A stretch of DNA of 64,000 bases from NCBI RefSeq assembly GCF_001482365.1, contig NZ_CP013254.1, forward strand, positions 930,001-994,000, in the 5' to 3' direction. The notes beneath the pieces are model-generated. The model was not told the origin of the DNA. It was given only the letters and a program-made list of their open reading frames with translations, and searched no databases. Each line of letters begins with the position of its first letter. Position 1 is the stretch's first letter. Origin of the DNA: Kocuria flava. GTDB lineage: Bacteria > Actinomycetota > Actinomycetes > Actinomycetales > Micrococcaceae. The position numbers were made by a program, and so were the translations under genes. Shown piece by piece: positions 1 through 8,024 of the stretch.

Positions 1-1
1 G

Positions 2-172
2 GAGGACGACGGTCCGTCCGCCACCGCGGACATCGGCCGCCGGATGGGCGCCAGGCCCAACACGGTGGGCAACTACAGGACGCGGCTCATCGACGCCGGC
101 CTGATCGAGGCCGCGGGGCACGGACTGGTCCGTTTCGCCATCCCCGGCCTCCGCGACCACCTGCGGCGGTGA
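2..172 (+). CDS. C-terminal end of an AAA-type ATPase (partial)
   Basis: Only the last 56 residues are present; the frame is open from the left edge and ends in TGA. The fragment reads as a winged-helix tail, with a helix-turn-helix-like stretch around RRMGARPNTVGNYRTRL followed by GLIEAAGHGLVRFAIPG. This layout is typical of the C-terminal DNA-binding wing that follows the ATPase core in archaeal-type (Cdc6/Orc-like) AAA ATPases found in many actinobacteria. The ATPase core lies outside the window, so the family call rests on the tail alone. The next 280 bases up to the deacetylase gene contain no gene that I can support. Confidence 0.55.
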   Translation, partial: EDDGPSATADIGRRMGARPNTVGNYRTRLIDAGLIEAAGHGLVRFAIPGLRDHLRR

Positions 173-452
173 CCGGAGCCGGGGCAGCCGCCCGGCTCCG
201 TCCGAGGTGATGCGGATCACCGGGCAGGGCCGTATGGTCGTGCCAACGGTCCCGAGCACCCGAGGACGACCTCCGCTCGCACAGAGTGCCGGCTTCCCGG
301 CCGAGCCGCCCCGGGGGAAAGGCGGTCCCGACGCCCCTCCATCCGATCGGCCCCGGCGCACCGTCTCCCCGCGCAGTCCTGGCCCGGCCATCTCCTGCGC
401 GTTCGCGCACGCCGCCTCCGACGAACGAATCCACCCCCAGAGGAGAGAGAAC

Positions 453-1340
453 ATGACGAAGAAGATCTATGTGTCCGTGGGCATCGACGTCGACGCCGTC
501 GGCGGCTGGCTGGGCTCGTACGGCGGGGAGGACTCCCCGGGGGACATCTCCCGCGGCCTGTTCGCCGGCGAGGTCGGCGTGCCGCGGCTGCTCCAGCTCG
601 CCCAGCGCCGCCAGATGCCCGTGACCTGGTTCTGGCCGGGGCACTCGATCGAGACCTTCCCCGCGGAGTTCGACGCGGTCGTCGAGGCGGGCCACGAGAT
701 CGGCGTGCACGGGTACTCGCACGAGAACCCCATCGCGATGACCCGCGAGCAGGAGACCGAGATCCTCGACTACTGCACCGACCTCATCACCCGGCGCGCC
801 GGGAGGAAGCCGGTGGGCTACGTCGCCCCGTGGTGGGAGTTCTCCGGGGTCACCAACGAGATCCTGCTCGAGCGCGGGTTCCTCTACGACCACTCGCTCA
901 TGCACGACGACCACACCCCGTACTACGTCCGCGTCGGGGACACCTGGACCAGGATCGACTACGACGCCGCCTCGGCGAAGGAGTGGATGAAGCCTCTGGT
1001 CCGCGGCGAGGAGACCGACCTCATCGAGATCCCCGCCTCGTGGTACCTCGACGACCTCCCCCCGATGATGTTCATCAAGTCCAGCCCGAACAGCCACGGC
1101 TTCGTCAGCCCCCGAGATATCGAGCAGCTGTGGAAGGACCAGTTCGACTGGGTGTACCGGGAGATGGACTACGCTGTCTTCCCGATCACGATCCACCCGG
1201 ACGTCTCCGGCCGGCCGCAGAACCTGCTGATGCTCGAGCGGCTCTTCGACCACATCGGCTCCCACGACGGCGTCGAATTCGCCTTCATGGAGGACGTCGC
1301 CCGCGACTTCGCCCGCCGGAGCCCGCGCTCCACGTCCTGA
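453..1340 (+). CDS. HpPgdA-like polysaccharide deacetylase family protein, possible cyclic imidase
   Basis: This 295-residue cytosolic protein (no signal peptide) is a carbohydrate-esterase-4/NodB-fold enzyme. Its sequence closely follows Helicobacter pylori PgdA as I recall it: the DVDAVGGWLGSYGGEDSP block at the N terminus, TWFWPGHSIETFP near residue 70, the GHEIGVHGYSHENP metal-binding motif near residue 86, and the GYVAPWWEFS and SLMHDDHTPYYVRVGD blocks. Members of this subgroup have been described both as peptidoglycan deacetylases and as cyclic imide hydrolases. The lack of a secretion signal and the downstream lactam/amide operon make imide hydrolysis worth considering. The ATG follows AGGAGAGAG. 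The longer open frame upstream has no ribosome site and was not used. It converges on the next small gene across a strong hairpin. Confidence 0.85.
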   Translation: MTKKIYVSVGIDVDAVGGWLGSYGGEDSPGDISRGLFAGEVGVPRLLQLAQRRQMPVTWFWPGHSIETFPAEFDAVVEAGHEIGVHGYSHENPIAMTREQETEILDYCTDLITRRAGRKPVGYVAPWWEFSGVTNEILLERGFLYDHSLMHDDHTPYYVRVGDTWTRIDYDAASAKEWMKPLVRGEETDLIEIPASWYLDDLPPMMFIKSSPNSHGFVSPRDIEQLWKDQFDWVYREMDYAVFPITIHPDVSGRPQNLLMLERLFDHIGSHDGVEFAFMEDVARDFARRSPRSTS

Positions 1341-1386
1341 CCCTCCGCCCGGCGCCCGGGGGCCGGGCCGGTCTCCCGGACCGAGG

Positions 1387-1430
1387 ACGGCGCCGGCGCC
1401 ACCCCTCTCGCGGGGCGGCGCCGGCGCCGT
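1387..1430. terminator. Bidirectional intrinsic terminator hairpin
   Basis: A perfect 14-bp stem (arms 1387-1400 and 1417-1430, ACGGCGCCGGCGCC and its complement) encloses a 16-base loop that can itself pair CCCC with GGGG. It is followed by TCTTCG. It lies between the converging deacetylase gene (+) and the 77-residue gene (-), as expected for a shared terminator. Confidence 0.75.
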
Positions 1431-1455
1431 TCTTCGTCAGCCGTCCGTGCCGGTG

Positions 1456-1689
1456 TCAGTCCCGGCGGGGGCGGAGGTAGGTGCGGCCCTGCGCGTCCTT
1501 CTCCACCACGTACTCCTGCTGGAGGTTCGCGTACCAGTCCCGCACCTGTTCGGTGGGCTCGTCCTGGCCCCGCAGGCCTCGGGGACTGCGCGCGGCGGGG
1601 CCGTAGAAGCGCATCGCGAAGTCGTCGAAGCGGCGGAACAGGCTGCGGCCGTCCTCCTGCGGACCGTCCGTGGCGTCGCGGCGGCGCAT
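1456..1689 (-). CDS. Small conserved-looking hypothetical protein, 77 aa
   Basis: The protein is basic and hydrophilic, with no signal peptide, membrane segment or cysteine pair. Its centre has an aromatic stretch (FRRFDDFAMRFYG, residues 18-30) and the C terminus an EQVRDWYANLQQEYVVEKD segment that looks like an amphipathic helix followed by a strand. The ATG is preceded by AGGGAGGGAGC, a good ribosome site. It sits 17 bases downstream of the DUF4193 gene on the same strand, so the two are probably co-transcribed. I do not recognise a function. Confidence 0.6.
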   Translation of the reverse strand: MRRRDATDGPQEDGRSLFRRFDDFAMRFYGPAARSPRGLRGQDEPTEQVRDWYANLQQEYVVEKDAQGRTYLRPRRD

Positions 1690-1706
1690 GCTCCCTCCCT
1701 CCGGGC

Positions 1707-2009
1707 TCAGCCCTCGCAGTCGGTGCAGTAGACCGTGCCGCCGCTCTCCCGGGCGCGCTGGGAGCGGTGGCGGACCAGGAAGCACGAGCCGCAGGTGAAC
1801 TCGTCCGTCTGCTCCGGGATCACCTGGATGGTCAGCTCCTCGTGGGAGAGGTCCGCCCCGGGCAGGTCGATGCCCTCGGCGGTGTCGGCGTCCTCCAGGT
1901 CGATCGCCGGGGCCTGGGCGGTCGCGCCGCGGGCCTGGACCACGGCCAGGGATGCGGTGGCCGGCTCGTCCTCGGGCCGGGTGCGCGGAGCGTCGTAATC
2001 GGTGGCCAT
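1707..2009 (-). CDS. DUF4193 family zinc-ribbon protein
   Basis: The 100-residue product has the hallmark start MATDYDAPR, the central LPGADLSHEELTIQVIPEQ block and a C-terminal four-cysteine knuckle (Cys73, Cys76, Cys95, Cys98) carrying the FTCGSCFLVRHRSQ motif. This is the actinobacteria-wide DUF4193 family, close to small dUTPase-adjacent proteins of Micrococcales and Mycobacterium; the biochemical role is unknown and zinc binding is inferred from the cysteines. The start was chosen at the ATG preceded by GAGGAGG at 8-10 bases; an upstream in-frame extension lacks a ribosome site and departs from the family start. Confidence 0.88.
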   Translation of the reverse strand: MATDYDAPRTRPEDEPATASLAVVQARGATAQAPAIDLEDADTAEGIDLPGADLSHEELTIQVIPEQTDEFTCGSCFLVRHRSQRARESGGTVYCTDCEG

Positions 2010-2114
2010 GGCGGGGTGGCTCCTCCTCGAGCGTTCGGTGCGGCGCGGAGAGCTCCGGCGCCGGAAGGATCGGAGCATACCCGGCGAAGATGAGCGATCG
2101 GTGAGAACGCGCCG

Positions 2115-2155
2115 CCGGGGCGGCACCCGGCGCAACATCCCGGACGCCGCCCCGG
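2115..2155. terminator. Hairpin after the amidase operon
   Basis: The 10-bp arms CCGGGGCGGC (2115-2124) and GCCGCCCCGG (2146-2155) are perfectly complementary around a 21-base loop. The hairpin lies just beyond the amidase stop, at the end of the minus-strand pxp/acc operon and upstream of the DUF4193 gene. There is no uridine tract, so the terminator role is inferred from position. Confidence 0.4.
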
Positions 2156-2171
2156 TGGCGGGGGCCGCCCG

Positions 2172-3683
2172 CTACGCGGTGAGCGGGTCGGCGCCGGCCT
2201 CCAGCCGCGGGGCGCGCCGGGCGTCCAGCACCTCCTCGACGCCGCGGGCGAGCCCGAGCAGCTCCGTCTCCTCGAAGCCGGAGGTCATGATCTCCAGACC
2301 CACGGGCAGGTCCCCGTCCGTGAACCCGGCCGGCACGGTGGCCGCCGGGAAGTGCAGCTGGGAGGCGATCACCGTGTTGGTCGGGTAGGTGAGGCAGGTC
2401 CACCGGCCGCCGAGCACGTCCTCGTGGGTGGGGGCGGCGAGCTGGACGTCGGGGAGGACCATCGCGTCCAGGTCCAGCTCCACGAACCGGCCCTGCACGG
2501 CGCGCACGAACTCCTCGCGGGCCAGCACCCGGTCCAGGTACTCCGGGTCGGTGCGCGGATCCTCGGGCCCGTCGGTGATGCCCTCGAACAGGTCCAGGTG
2601 CGGGTCGTGGTCGCCGCGGGCGCGGACCTCGTCCACGCTGCTGATGCCCGTCTCCGGGTGGGCGGCGAAGAAGGCGTTCATGTCCTGGCGGGAGCGGGTG
2701 AAGTACAGGGACGTGAAGCCCACGTAGTCCATCAGGCCGGGGACCTCGACGTCGACCAGCTCCGCCCCGGCCGCGGCCAGCCGCTCGAGGGCGGCCTCGA
2801 CGACGCGGTTGACGGCGGCGGCCTCCGGGTCGGCGCCGTCGCCGAAGGCGCCGCGCAGCACCCCGAGGCGCCTGCCCCGCACCGACCCGCCCGCGGCGGC
2901 CTCGACGAAGGACCCGGCGCCGCGCCGGTGCCGCACGGCGGCCGTGTAGTCGTCGCCCGGGTCGAAGCCGACGAGCACGTCGAGCACCGCCGCGGCGTCG
3001 GCCACGGTCCGGGTCATCGGCCCCGCCGTGTCCTGGGGGACGACCAGCGGGGACATGCCCTGCCGGCTGATCAGCCCGGGGGTCACGCGCACCCCCACGA
3101 GGTTGCAGAAGGAGGCGGGCAGGCGGATGGAGCCGCCGGTGTCCTCGCCGATGCCCACGAGCGCCAGGTTCGCGGCGATCGCCGCTCCCGTGCCGCTGCT
3201 GGAGCCGCCGGGGTCGCGGGAGAGCGCGTAGGGGTTCTTCGTCACCCCGGAGACCGAGGAGGTCGAGAACCACGAGGTGGCGAAGTCCGGCATCGTCGTC
3301 TTGCCCAGGATCACGGCGCCCGCCGCCCGCAGCCGGGCGATCGCGGGGGCGTCCTCGGCCGGGACGTGCTCGGCGGTGCAGCGGTTGCCGTAGGTGGTCC
3401 GCAGCCCGCCCGTGGCGACCTGGTCCTTCACCAGGACGGGCACCCCGTGCAGCGGGCCCGAGAGCTCCCCGCGGGCGGCGTACTTCAGGTCCAGGGCGTC
3501 GGCCTCCTCGAGGACGGTCGCCGAGACCGTCACCACGGAGTTCAGCCCCGGGCCGGCGGCGTCCAGGGCCTCGATCCGGTCGAGGTAGGCCTGGACGACC
3601 TCGCGGACGGTCGCCCGCCCCTCCCGGTAGGCCGCGTGGACGGACGCGATCGTGGCCTCCTCGATGTTCCAGCTCAGGCTCAT
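2172..3683 (-). CDS. Amidase-signature family hydrolase
   Basis: This is a full-length 503-residue amidase-signature enzyme that hydrolyses a carboxamide bond; the substrate cannot be read from sequence. The Ser-cisSer-Lys triad is visible as Lys86 (VPVLVKDQ), Ser161 in the GGSSSG loop and nucleophile Ser185 in the DTGGSIRLP motif, with spacing matching fatty-acid amide hydrolase. No signal peptide is present, so it acts in the cytosol. It is the last gene of the run pxpA-accB-accC-pxpB-pxpC-amidase, 76 bases after pxpC, with GAGGGGAACC before its ATG. The company of lactam-opening genes and the imidase homologue suggests it works on a half-amide or ring-opened amide; that is inference. Confidence 0.85.
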   Translation of the reverse strand: MSLSWNIEEATIASVHAAYREGRATVREVVQAYLDRIEALDAAGPGLNSVVTVSATVLEEADALDLKYAARGELSGPLHGVPVLVKDQVATGGLRTTYGNRCTAEHVPAEDAPAIARLRAAGAVILGKTTMPDFATSWFSTSSVSGVTKNPYALSRDPGGSSSGTGAAIAANLALVGIGEDTGGSIRLPASFCNLVGVRVTPGLISRQGMSPLVVPQDTAGPMTRTVADAAAVLDVLVGFDPGDDYTAAVRHRRGAGSFVEAAAGGSVRGRRLGVLRGAFGDGADPEAAAVNRVVEAALERLAAAGAELVDVEVPGLMDYVGFTSLYFTRSRQDMNAFFAAHPETGISSVDEVRARGDHDPHLDLFEGITDGPEDPRTDPEYLDRVLAREEFVRAVQGRFVELDLDAMVLPDVQLAAPTHEDVLGGRWTCLTYPTNTVIASQLHFPAATVPAGFTDGDLPVGLEIMTSGFEETELLGLARGVEEVLDARRAPRLEAGADPLTA

Positions 3684-3759
3684 GGTTCCCCTCGTGCTCG
3701 GGCGGCCCCCGGGGCGGGGGCGGCCGTGGTGTGCGGGTGGTCGGTCGTGCGCGGGCCGG

Positions 3760-4725
3760 TCAGAGCGCCCAGATCTCCTGCAGCCGTGCCGCCCGCTCCC
3801 GGCGGGCCCGCAGGGCCTCCTCCATCGGCACGGCGCGGAACCGGGTGACGGTCCCGGGCGTGGCGCGGGCCAGCAGGTCCATGTCCGCGGAGATCACGGT
3901 GCCGACCATGGCGTAGCCGCCGCCGGAGACGGCGTCGCGGTGCAGCACGATCGGTTGGGTGCCGCCGGGGACCTGGATCGAGCCCACGGCGTAGCCGGCG
4001 TCGACGATGTTCGACGGGTCGGAGCCGGCGCCGAAGGGCTGCTCCCGCTGGATCCACTCCACGCCGGGGCCCTCGTAGCGCAGGCCCATGCGGTCGGCCA
4101 CCGGGGTGAGCCGCCACTCCTCCTCGACGAGCCGGCGGCGGCCCTCCTCGGTGAGCAGGTGGTCGTAGAGCCCCCACACGATGCGCAGCTCCTGGGCTCC
4201 GCCCAGGGCCGGGCGCAGGGACTCCGGCAGCTCGGTCACGGCGGGCAGCTCCCCGGTGGGGCAACCCACGGGGACGACGTCGCCGGCCTCGAGCTTGCGC
4301 CCGCCCATGCCGCCGAGCCGGCCGATCGCGTAGGTCGAGCGGGAGCCGAGGACCTCGGGCACGTCGACGCCCCCGCGCACGGCCAGGTAGAACCGGGCCC
4401 CGCCCCGGAGCACGCCGAAGGTCACGGCGTCGCCCTCGGCCAGCTCGAGGCGCGTCCAGGGAGGCTGCTCCTGCCCGTTGACGAGCACGGGCACCTGCGC
4501 GCCGGCGACCGCGATCGTGGTGGGGGCGTCGACCGTGAAGGCCGGGCCCATGTAGGTGCACTCCAGCACGGCCTCGGCCGCGGTGTTGCCCACCAGCTTG
4601 TTGGCGGTCTGCGCGGACTCCTGGTCCATCGCCCCGCCCTGCGGGATGCCGACGTTGTAGTACCCGATCCGCCCCTGGTCCTGGACGGTGGTCAGCAGCC
4701 CGGGCTGCTCAGTTCTCAGCGCCAT
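3760..4725 (-). CDS. pxpC: 5-oxoprolinase subunit C (biotin-dependent carboxyltransferase/KipA family)
   Basis: The 321-residue protein covers the whole KipA/PxpC (allophanate hydrolase subunit 2) fold, starting with MALRTEQPGLLTTVQDQGR and including the GIPQGGAMD motif near residue 30, which is typical for the family. PxpC joins PxpA and PxpB to hydrolyse 5-oxoproline to glutamate using ATP. Its coding region overlaps pxpB by 17 bases, a sign of tight translational coupling. In databases the family is often labelled a biotin-dependent carboxyltransferase; here an actual biotin carboxylase and carrier sit in the same operon, so that label may be more than an annotation relic. Confidence 0.88.
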   Translation of the reverse strand: MALRTEQPGLLTTVQDQGRIGYYNVGIPQGGAMDQESAQTANKLVGNTAAEAVLECTYMGPAFTVDAPTTIAVAGAQVPVLVNGQEQPPWTRLELAEGDAVTFGVLRGGARFYLAVRGGVDVPEVLGSRSTYAIGRLGGMGGRKLEAGDVVPVGCPTGELPAVTELPESLRPALGGAQELRIVWGLYDHLLTEEGRRRLVEEEWRLTPVADRMGLRYEGPGVEWIQREQPFGAGSDPSNIVDAGYAVGSIQVPGGTQPIVLHRDAVSGGGYAMVGTVISADMDLLARATPGTVTRFRAVPMEEALRARRERAARLQEIWAL

Positions 4726-5629
4726 CGAGGGCCTCCAGCAGGGTGCGGTTGTAGGTGGCGGGATCGGCGAGCGCGGCCTCGACGTCGAAGGTCACGGGCG
4801 CCTGCTTGTACCGCCACGTGCCGGCCTCGACCTGCTCCTGGACGGCCCGGTACTCGGCCTCGTCCACCGGGCGGAACTTCACGATGTCGCCGGGGCGGAA
4901 GAGGATGAGGAAGTCCTCGAAGTCGGGCAGCTCCTGGCCGGGGTCGTAGATCGGGGCGGCGGCGACCCCGAACATCTGGTAGCCGCCGGCCCCGCGCACC
5001 GAGTAGATGCAGGCGAAGCACCCGCCGTGGCCCACGGTCAGCGGGGGCGTGTCCGTGCGGGGGCTGAGGTACTTGGGGACCTCCAGCTGCCGGGCGCGCG
5101 GGACGAGCTGGTACATGAACGGCAGCCCGGCCACGAACCCGACCATCGACACCAGCCACGGGGACTCGTGGTGGCGGCGGATGAACTCGGCGGCGTCCTC
5201 GAGGCCGTTGACCTTCGCGGCGTAGTCCAGGTCCGTGCCGGAGGGGTCCTGGTGGTAGCCCTCGCGGAAGCGCTGGACGACCTCGGCGGTGTAGGGGTCC
5301 TGGTACCAGACGGGGACCTCGACGATGCGGGTCTCCACGGTGTGCTGGGTGGCGGTCCGGGCCTGGGCCTCGAGCTCCTGGACGCGGCGCCTGAGCTCCT
5401 CGCCCCCGAGGACGTCGGGGTCGAAGCGCACCAGCAGGGACGCGTTGGCGGGGCAGACGTCGACGACGCCGGGCAGGTCCAGCTGCTCGAGGCCGTGGGC
5501 GACCGTGGTGGCGAGGTAGTTGGCGGTGAGGTTCATGGCCTCGTCGAACTCCACGAACAGGAACTCGTCCCCGCCCCACGTGTAGCGGGCGTTGGGCAGG
5601 TAGAGGATCTCGGTCGACTGCTCGGTCAT
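4709..5629 (-). CDS. pxpB: 5-oxoprolinase subunit B (KipI/allophanate hydrolase subunit 1 family)
   Basis: The 306-residue product is a carboxyltransferase subdomain-1 protein (KipI/PxpB, also found in urea amidolyase). Recognisable features are the N-terminal LPNARYTWGGDEFLFVEF segment, the FMYQLVPRARQLEVPKYLSPRTDTP region in the middle and the glycine-rich GGCFACIYSVRGAGGYQMFG motif near residue 200. It is longer than Bacillus KipI because of an extended C-terminal part after the glycine motif. The ATG overlaps the accC stop by 4 bases (ATGA), and its 3' end overlaps pxpC. It is expected to form a complex with PxpC. Confidence 0.88.
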   Translation of the reverse strand: MTEQSTEILYLPNARYTWGGDEFLFVEFDEAMNLTANYLATTVAHGLEQLDLPGVVDVCPANASLLVRFDPDVLGGEELRRRVQELEAQARTATQHTVETRIVEVPVWYQDPYTAEVVQRFREGYHQDPSGTDLDYAAKVNGLEDAAEFIRRHHESPWLVSMVGFVAGLPFMYQLVPRARQLEVPKYLSPRTDTPPLTVGHGGCFACIYSVRGAGGYQMFGVAAAPIYDPGQELPDFEDFLILFRPGDIVKFRPVDEAEYRAVQEQVEAGTWRYKQAPVTFDVEAALADPATYNRTLLEALDGAEN

Positions 5630-6990
5630 CGTGCGCCCCCCGGGCTCGGCATCTCGGTCTCGATGTAGGTGGTCCAGTGCTCCACGGCCTCGAACCGCGG
5701 ATCCGTCACGAGCCGCGCCAGCAGGGGCACCGTGGTCTTGATGCCCTCGATGTGCGTGGCGGCCAGGCCCTCGCTCATCCGCCGCACGGCCTCCCGCCGG
5801 TCGTGGCCGTGCACGATCAGCTTGGCCAGCAGCGAGTCGTAGAAGGGAGCGACGGTGTCGCCCTCGCGCACCCCGGCGTCCACCCGGTAGTCCTCGCCCT
5901 CAGGCCAGTCCAGGCGGGTGAGCCTGCCCGGGCTGGGCAGGAAGTTGCGGTCCGGGTCCTCGGCGTTGATCCGGCACTCGATGGCGTGGCCGTCGAAGGA
6001 GATGTCCTCCTGCCGCAGCCGCGTGCGCCCGGTGGCGGCGATCCGCAGCTGCTCGGCGACGAGGTCCACGCCGGTGACGAACTCCGTGACCGGGTGCTCC
6101 ACCTGCAGGCGGGTGTTCATCTCGATGAAGGCGGCCTCGTGGCGGACGGGGTCGTAGAGGTACTCGACCGTGCCCACGCCCGTGTACTTCGCCAGCCGGG
6201 CCAGGTTCACGGCCGAGGCGCGGATGCGCTCGCGGACGTGGTCGGGCAGCTCCGGGGCCGGCGCCTCCTCGACGATCTTCTGGGAGCGCCGCTGCATGGA
6301 GCAGTCGCGGTCGCCCAGGTGCAGGAAGGTCTCGCCGTCGCCGAGGACCTGGACCTCCACGTGACGGGCGTGCTCGACGAAGCGCTCCAGGTAGACGGTG
6401 GGGTCCCCGAAGCTCGCGGAGGCCTCCGCGCGGGCGACGTCGACGGTCTTCAGCAGGTCCTCCTCGGCCCGGACCAGGCGGATGCCGCGCCCGCCGCCCC
6501 CGGCCGAGGCCTTGATGACCAGCGGGTAGCCGACCTCCCGGCCCAGGGCGAGCACGGCGTCGTCGTCGTCCGTCAGGGGGCCGTTGGAGCCGGGCAGGAC
6601 GGGCACGTCGGCGGCCACGGCCGCCTCCAGGGCGCGGGTCTTGTGGCCCATGAGGTCGATGACGTCGGGATCGGGGCCCACCCACGTCATCCCGGACTCC
6701 TGGACGCGGCGGGCGAAGGCGGCGTTCTCGGAGAGGAACCCGTAGCCGGGGTGGACCGCGTCGCAGCCGGCCTCCGTGCCGGCGAGCACGATCGCCTCGG
6801 CGTTGAGGTAGGAGGCCTGGGCGGGGGCGGGGCCGACGACGGCGACCTCGTCGGCGAGCCCGGCCGCCATCGAGTCCCGGTCGATCTCGCTGACGGCGAG
6901 CACCGTGCGGATGCCCATGTCCCGGGCGGAGCGCAGGATGCGCACCGCGATCTCGCCGCGGTTGGCGACCAGCAGGGTGGATATCGCCAC
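5626..6990 (-). CDS. accC: Biotin carboxylase subunit (AccC family)
   Basis: This 454-residue ATP-grasp enzyme carboxylates biotin on a carrier protein with bicarbonate and ATP. The N-terminal pre-ATP-grasp motif LLVANRGEIAVRILR, the HPGYGFLSENA motif, the glycine-rich lid KASAGGGGRGIRLV and the catalytic FIEMNTRLQVEHPVTE block are all present, so the enzyme looks intact. It lacks a fused carrier domain. It starts with GTG 3 bases after the small biotin carrier gene and overlaps pxpB by 4 bases, so it is an integral part of the pxp operon. It is a second copy in the window besides the fused subunit near 52-54 kb, which indicates a dedicated role rather than fatty-acid synthesis. Confidence 0.88.
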   Translation of the reverse strand: MAISTLLVANRGEIAVRILRSARDMGIRTVLAVSEIDRDSMAAGLADEVAVVGPAPAQASYLNAEAIVLAGTEAGCDAVHPGYGFLSENAAFARRVQESGMTWVGPDPDVIDLMGHKTRALEAAVAADVPVLPGSNGPLTDDDDAVLALGREVGYPLVIKASAGGGGRGIRLVRAEEDLLKTVDVARAEASASFGDPTVYLERFVEHARHVEVQVLGDGETFLHLGDRDCSMQRRSQKIVEEAPAPELPDHVRERIRASAVNLARLAKYTGVGTVEYLYDPVRHEAAFIEMNTRLQVEHPVTEFVTGVDLVAEQLRIAATGRTRLRQEDISFDGHAIECRINAEDPDRNFLPSPGRLTRLDWPEGEDYRVDAGVREGDTVAPFYDSLLAKLIVHGHDRREAVRRMSEGLAATHIEGIKTTVPLLARLVTDPRFEAVEHWTTYIETEMPSPGGAR

Positions 6991-6993
6991 GGC

Positions 6994-7233
6994 TCAGCCC
7001 TCGGCGACGACGGCGATGGTGTCCCCGGGGTTCACCATGGCCGCGTCCTCGACCGAGAAGCTCTCGAGGGTGCCGGCGACGTCCGAGTGGACCTCGGTGA
7101 ACTGCTTCATGATCTCGACCATGCCGATGACCTGGCCGGCCTCGACGCGGTCGCCCTCCTGGACGTAGGGGTCCTTGTCGGGGCCGGGCTTGCGGTAGAA
7201 GACGCCCGGCAGCGGGGACTGGATCTCGGCCAT
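6994..7233 (-). CDS. Stand-alone biotin carboxyl carrier protein
   Basis: The 79-residue protein is a single biotinyl/lipoyl domain. The predicted biotin-accepting residue is Lys43 in the motif VEIMKQF, which deviates from the usual EAMKM of AccB-type carriers. Glycine turns typical of the flattened beta barrel are present (SPLPGVFYRKPGPD at the N terminus, DVAGTLESF and NPGDTIAVV after the lysine). Unlike AccB it has no N-terminal extension. The ATG is preceded by GAAAGGACCCACC. It lies between pxpA and accC and is the likely biotin partner of the adjoining carboxylase. Whether it is biotinylated rather than lipoylated is inferred from its neighbour. Confidence 0.85.
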   Translation of the reverse strand: MAEIQSPLPGVFYRKPGPDKDPYVQEGDRVEAGQVIGMVEIMKQFTEVHSDVAGTLESFSVEDAAMVNPGDTIAVVAEG

Positions 7234-7277
7234 GGTGGGTCCTTTCGGCGGTTCGTGCTCGGGGTGGGCGGGCCGGG

Positions 7278-8024
7278 TCAGCCGGCCGCCGCGTGGGCGT
7301 CGAGGGCCTCGCGCACGGCGCGGGCCACGGCCGGGGCGCCGGGGGCGTCGGAGTGCACGCACACGGAGTCGAAGCGCACCGGCAGCTCCGTGCCGTCCAC
7401 GGCGGCGATCCGCCCCGTGGTCAGGGCCCGGGTCACGCGCTCGGCCGCGGCCCGGGGGTCGGTGGCGTGCGGGGTGCGCTGGATGATCAGCCCGCCCTCG
7501 GCGTCGTAGTCGAGGTCCACGTAGAGCTCGGCCACGAAGGGGACCCCGCGCTCGGCGCAGACGGACTCGTGGGCGGTGCCGGCCAGCCCGAGCACGGCCA
7601 CGCCGTGGTCGGCGGCGACCTTGGCCACCGGTTCCATCAGCGCGGGGTCGCGGGCGACCATGCCGTAGAGGGAGCCGTGCGGCTTGAGGTGGTGCAGCGG
7701 TGCGCCGTGCTGGAGGAGGAACCCGGTGAGCGCACCGACCTGGTACCGGACCAGGGACTCGACCTCCTCCGGGGTCAGGACCATGGCCCGTCGGCCGAAG
7801 CCCCACTGGTCGGGCAGGGACGGGTGGGCGCCGATGCGCACGCCGTGGGCCGCGGCCGAGGCGACGGTGGCGGACATGATGTCCGGGTCCCCGGCGTGGA
7901 AGCCGCAGGCGATGTTGGCGAGGTCGACCACCTCCATCAGCTCCGGGTCGTTGCCGAAGCGGTGGAGGCCGATGCCCTCGCCCATGTCCGAGTTCACGGT
8001 CGGACGGCTCGATGCTGTGGTCAT
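7278..8024 (-). CDS. pxpA: 5-oxoprolinase subunit A (LamB/YcsF family)
   Basis: The 248-residue protein belongs to the LamB/YcsF family, now known as PxpA, the subunit that acts with PxpBC to open the 5-oxoproline ring. The diagnostic N-terminal NSDMGEGIGLHRFGNDPELM and IACGFHAGDP motifs and the HLKPHGSLYG motif near residue 105 are present. It is the first gene of a six-gene minus-strand operon. I used the ATG at 8024 because the protein then begins MTTASSRPTVNSDMGEG; no strong ribosome site precedes it, and GTG at 8030 is an alternative. The divergent gene upstream is the DUF6448 gene. Confidence 0.87.
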   Translation of the reverse strand: MTTASSRPTVNSDMGEGIGLHRFGNDPELMEVVDLANIACGFHAGDPDIMSATVASAAAHGVRIGAHPSLPDQWGFGRRAMVLTPEEVESLVRYQVGALTGFLLQHGAPLHHLKPHGSLYGMVARDPALMEPVAKVAADHGVAVLGLAGTAHESVCAERGVPFVAELYVDLDYDAEGGLIIQRTPHATDPRAAAERVTRALTTGRIAAVDGTELPVRFDSVCVHSDAPGAPAVARAVREALDAHAAAG

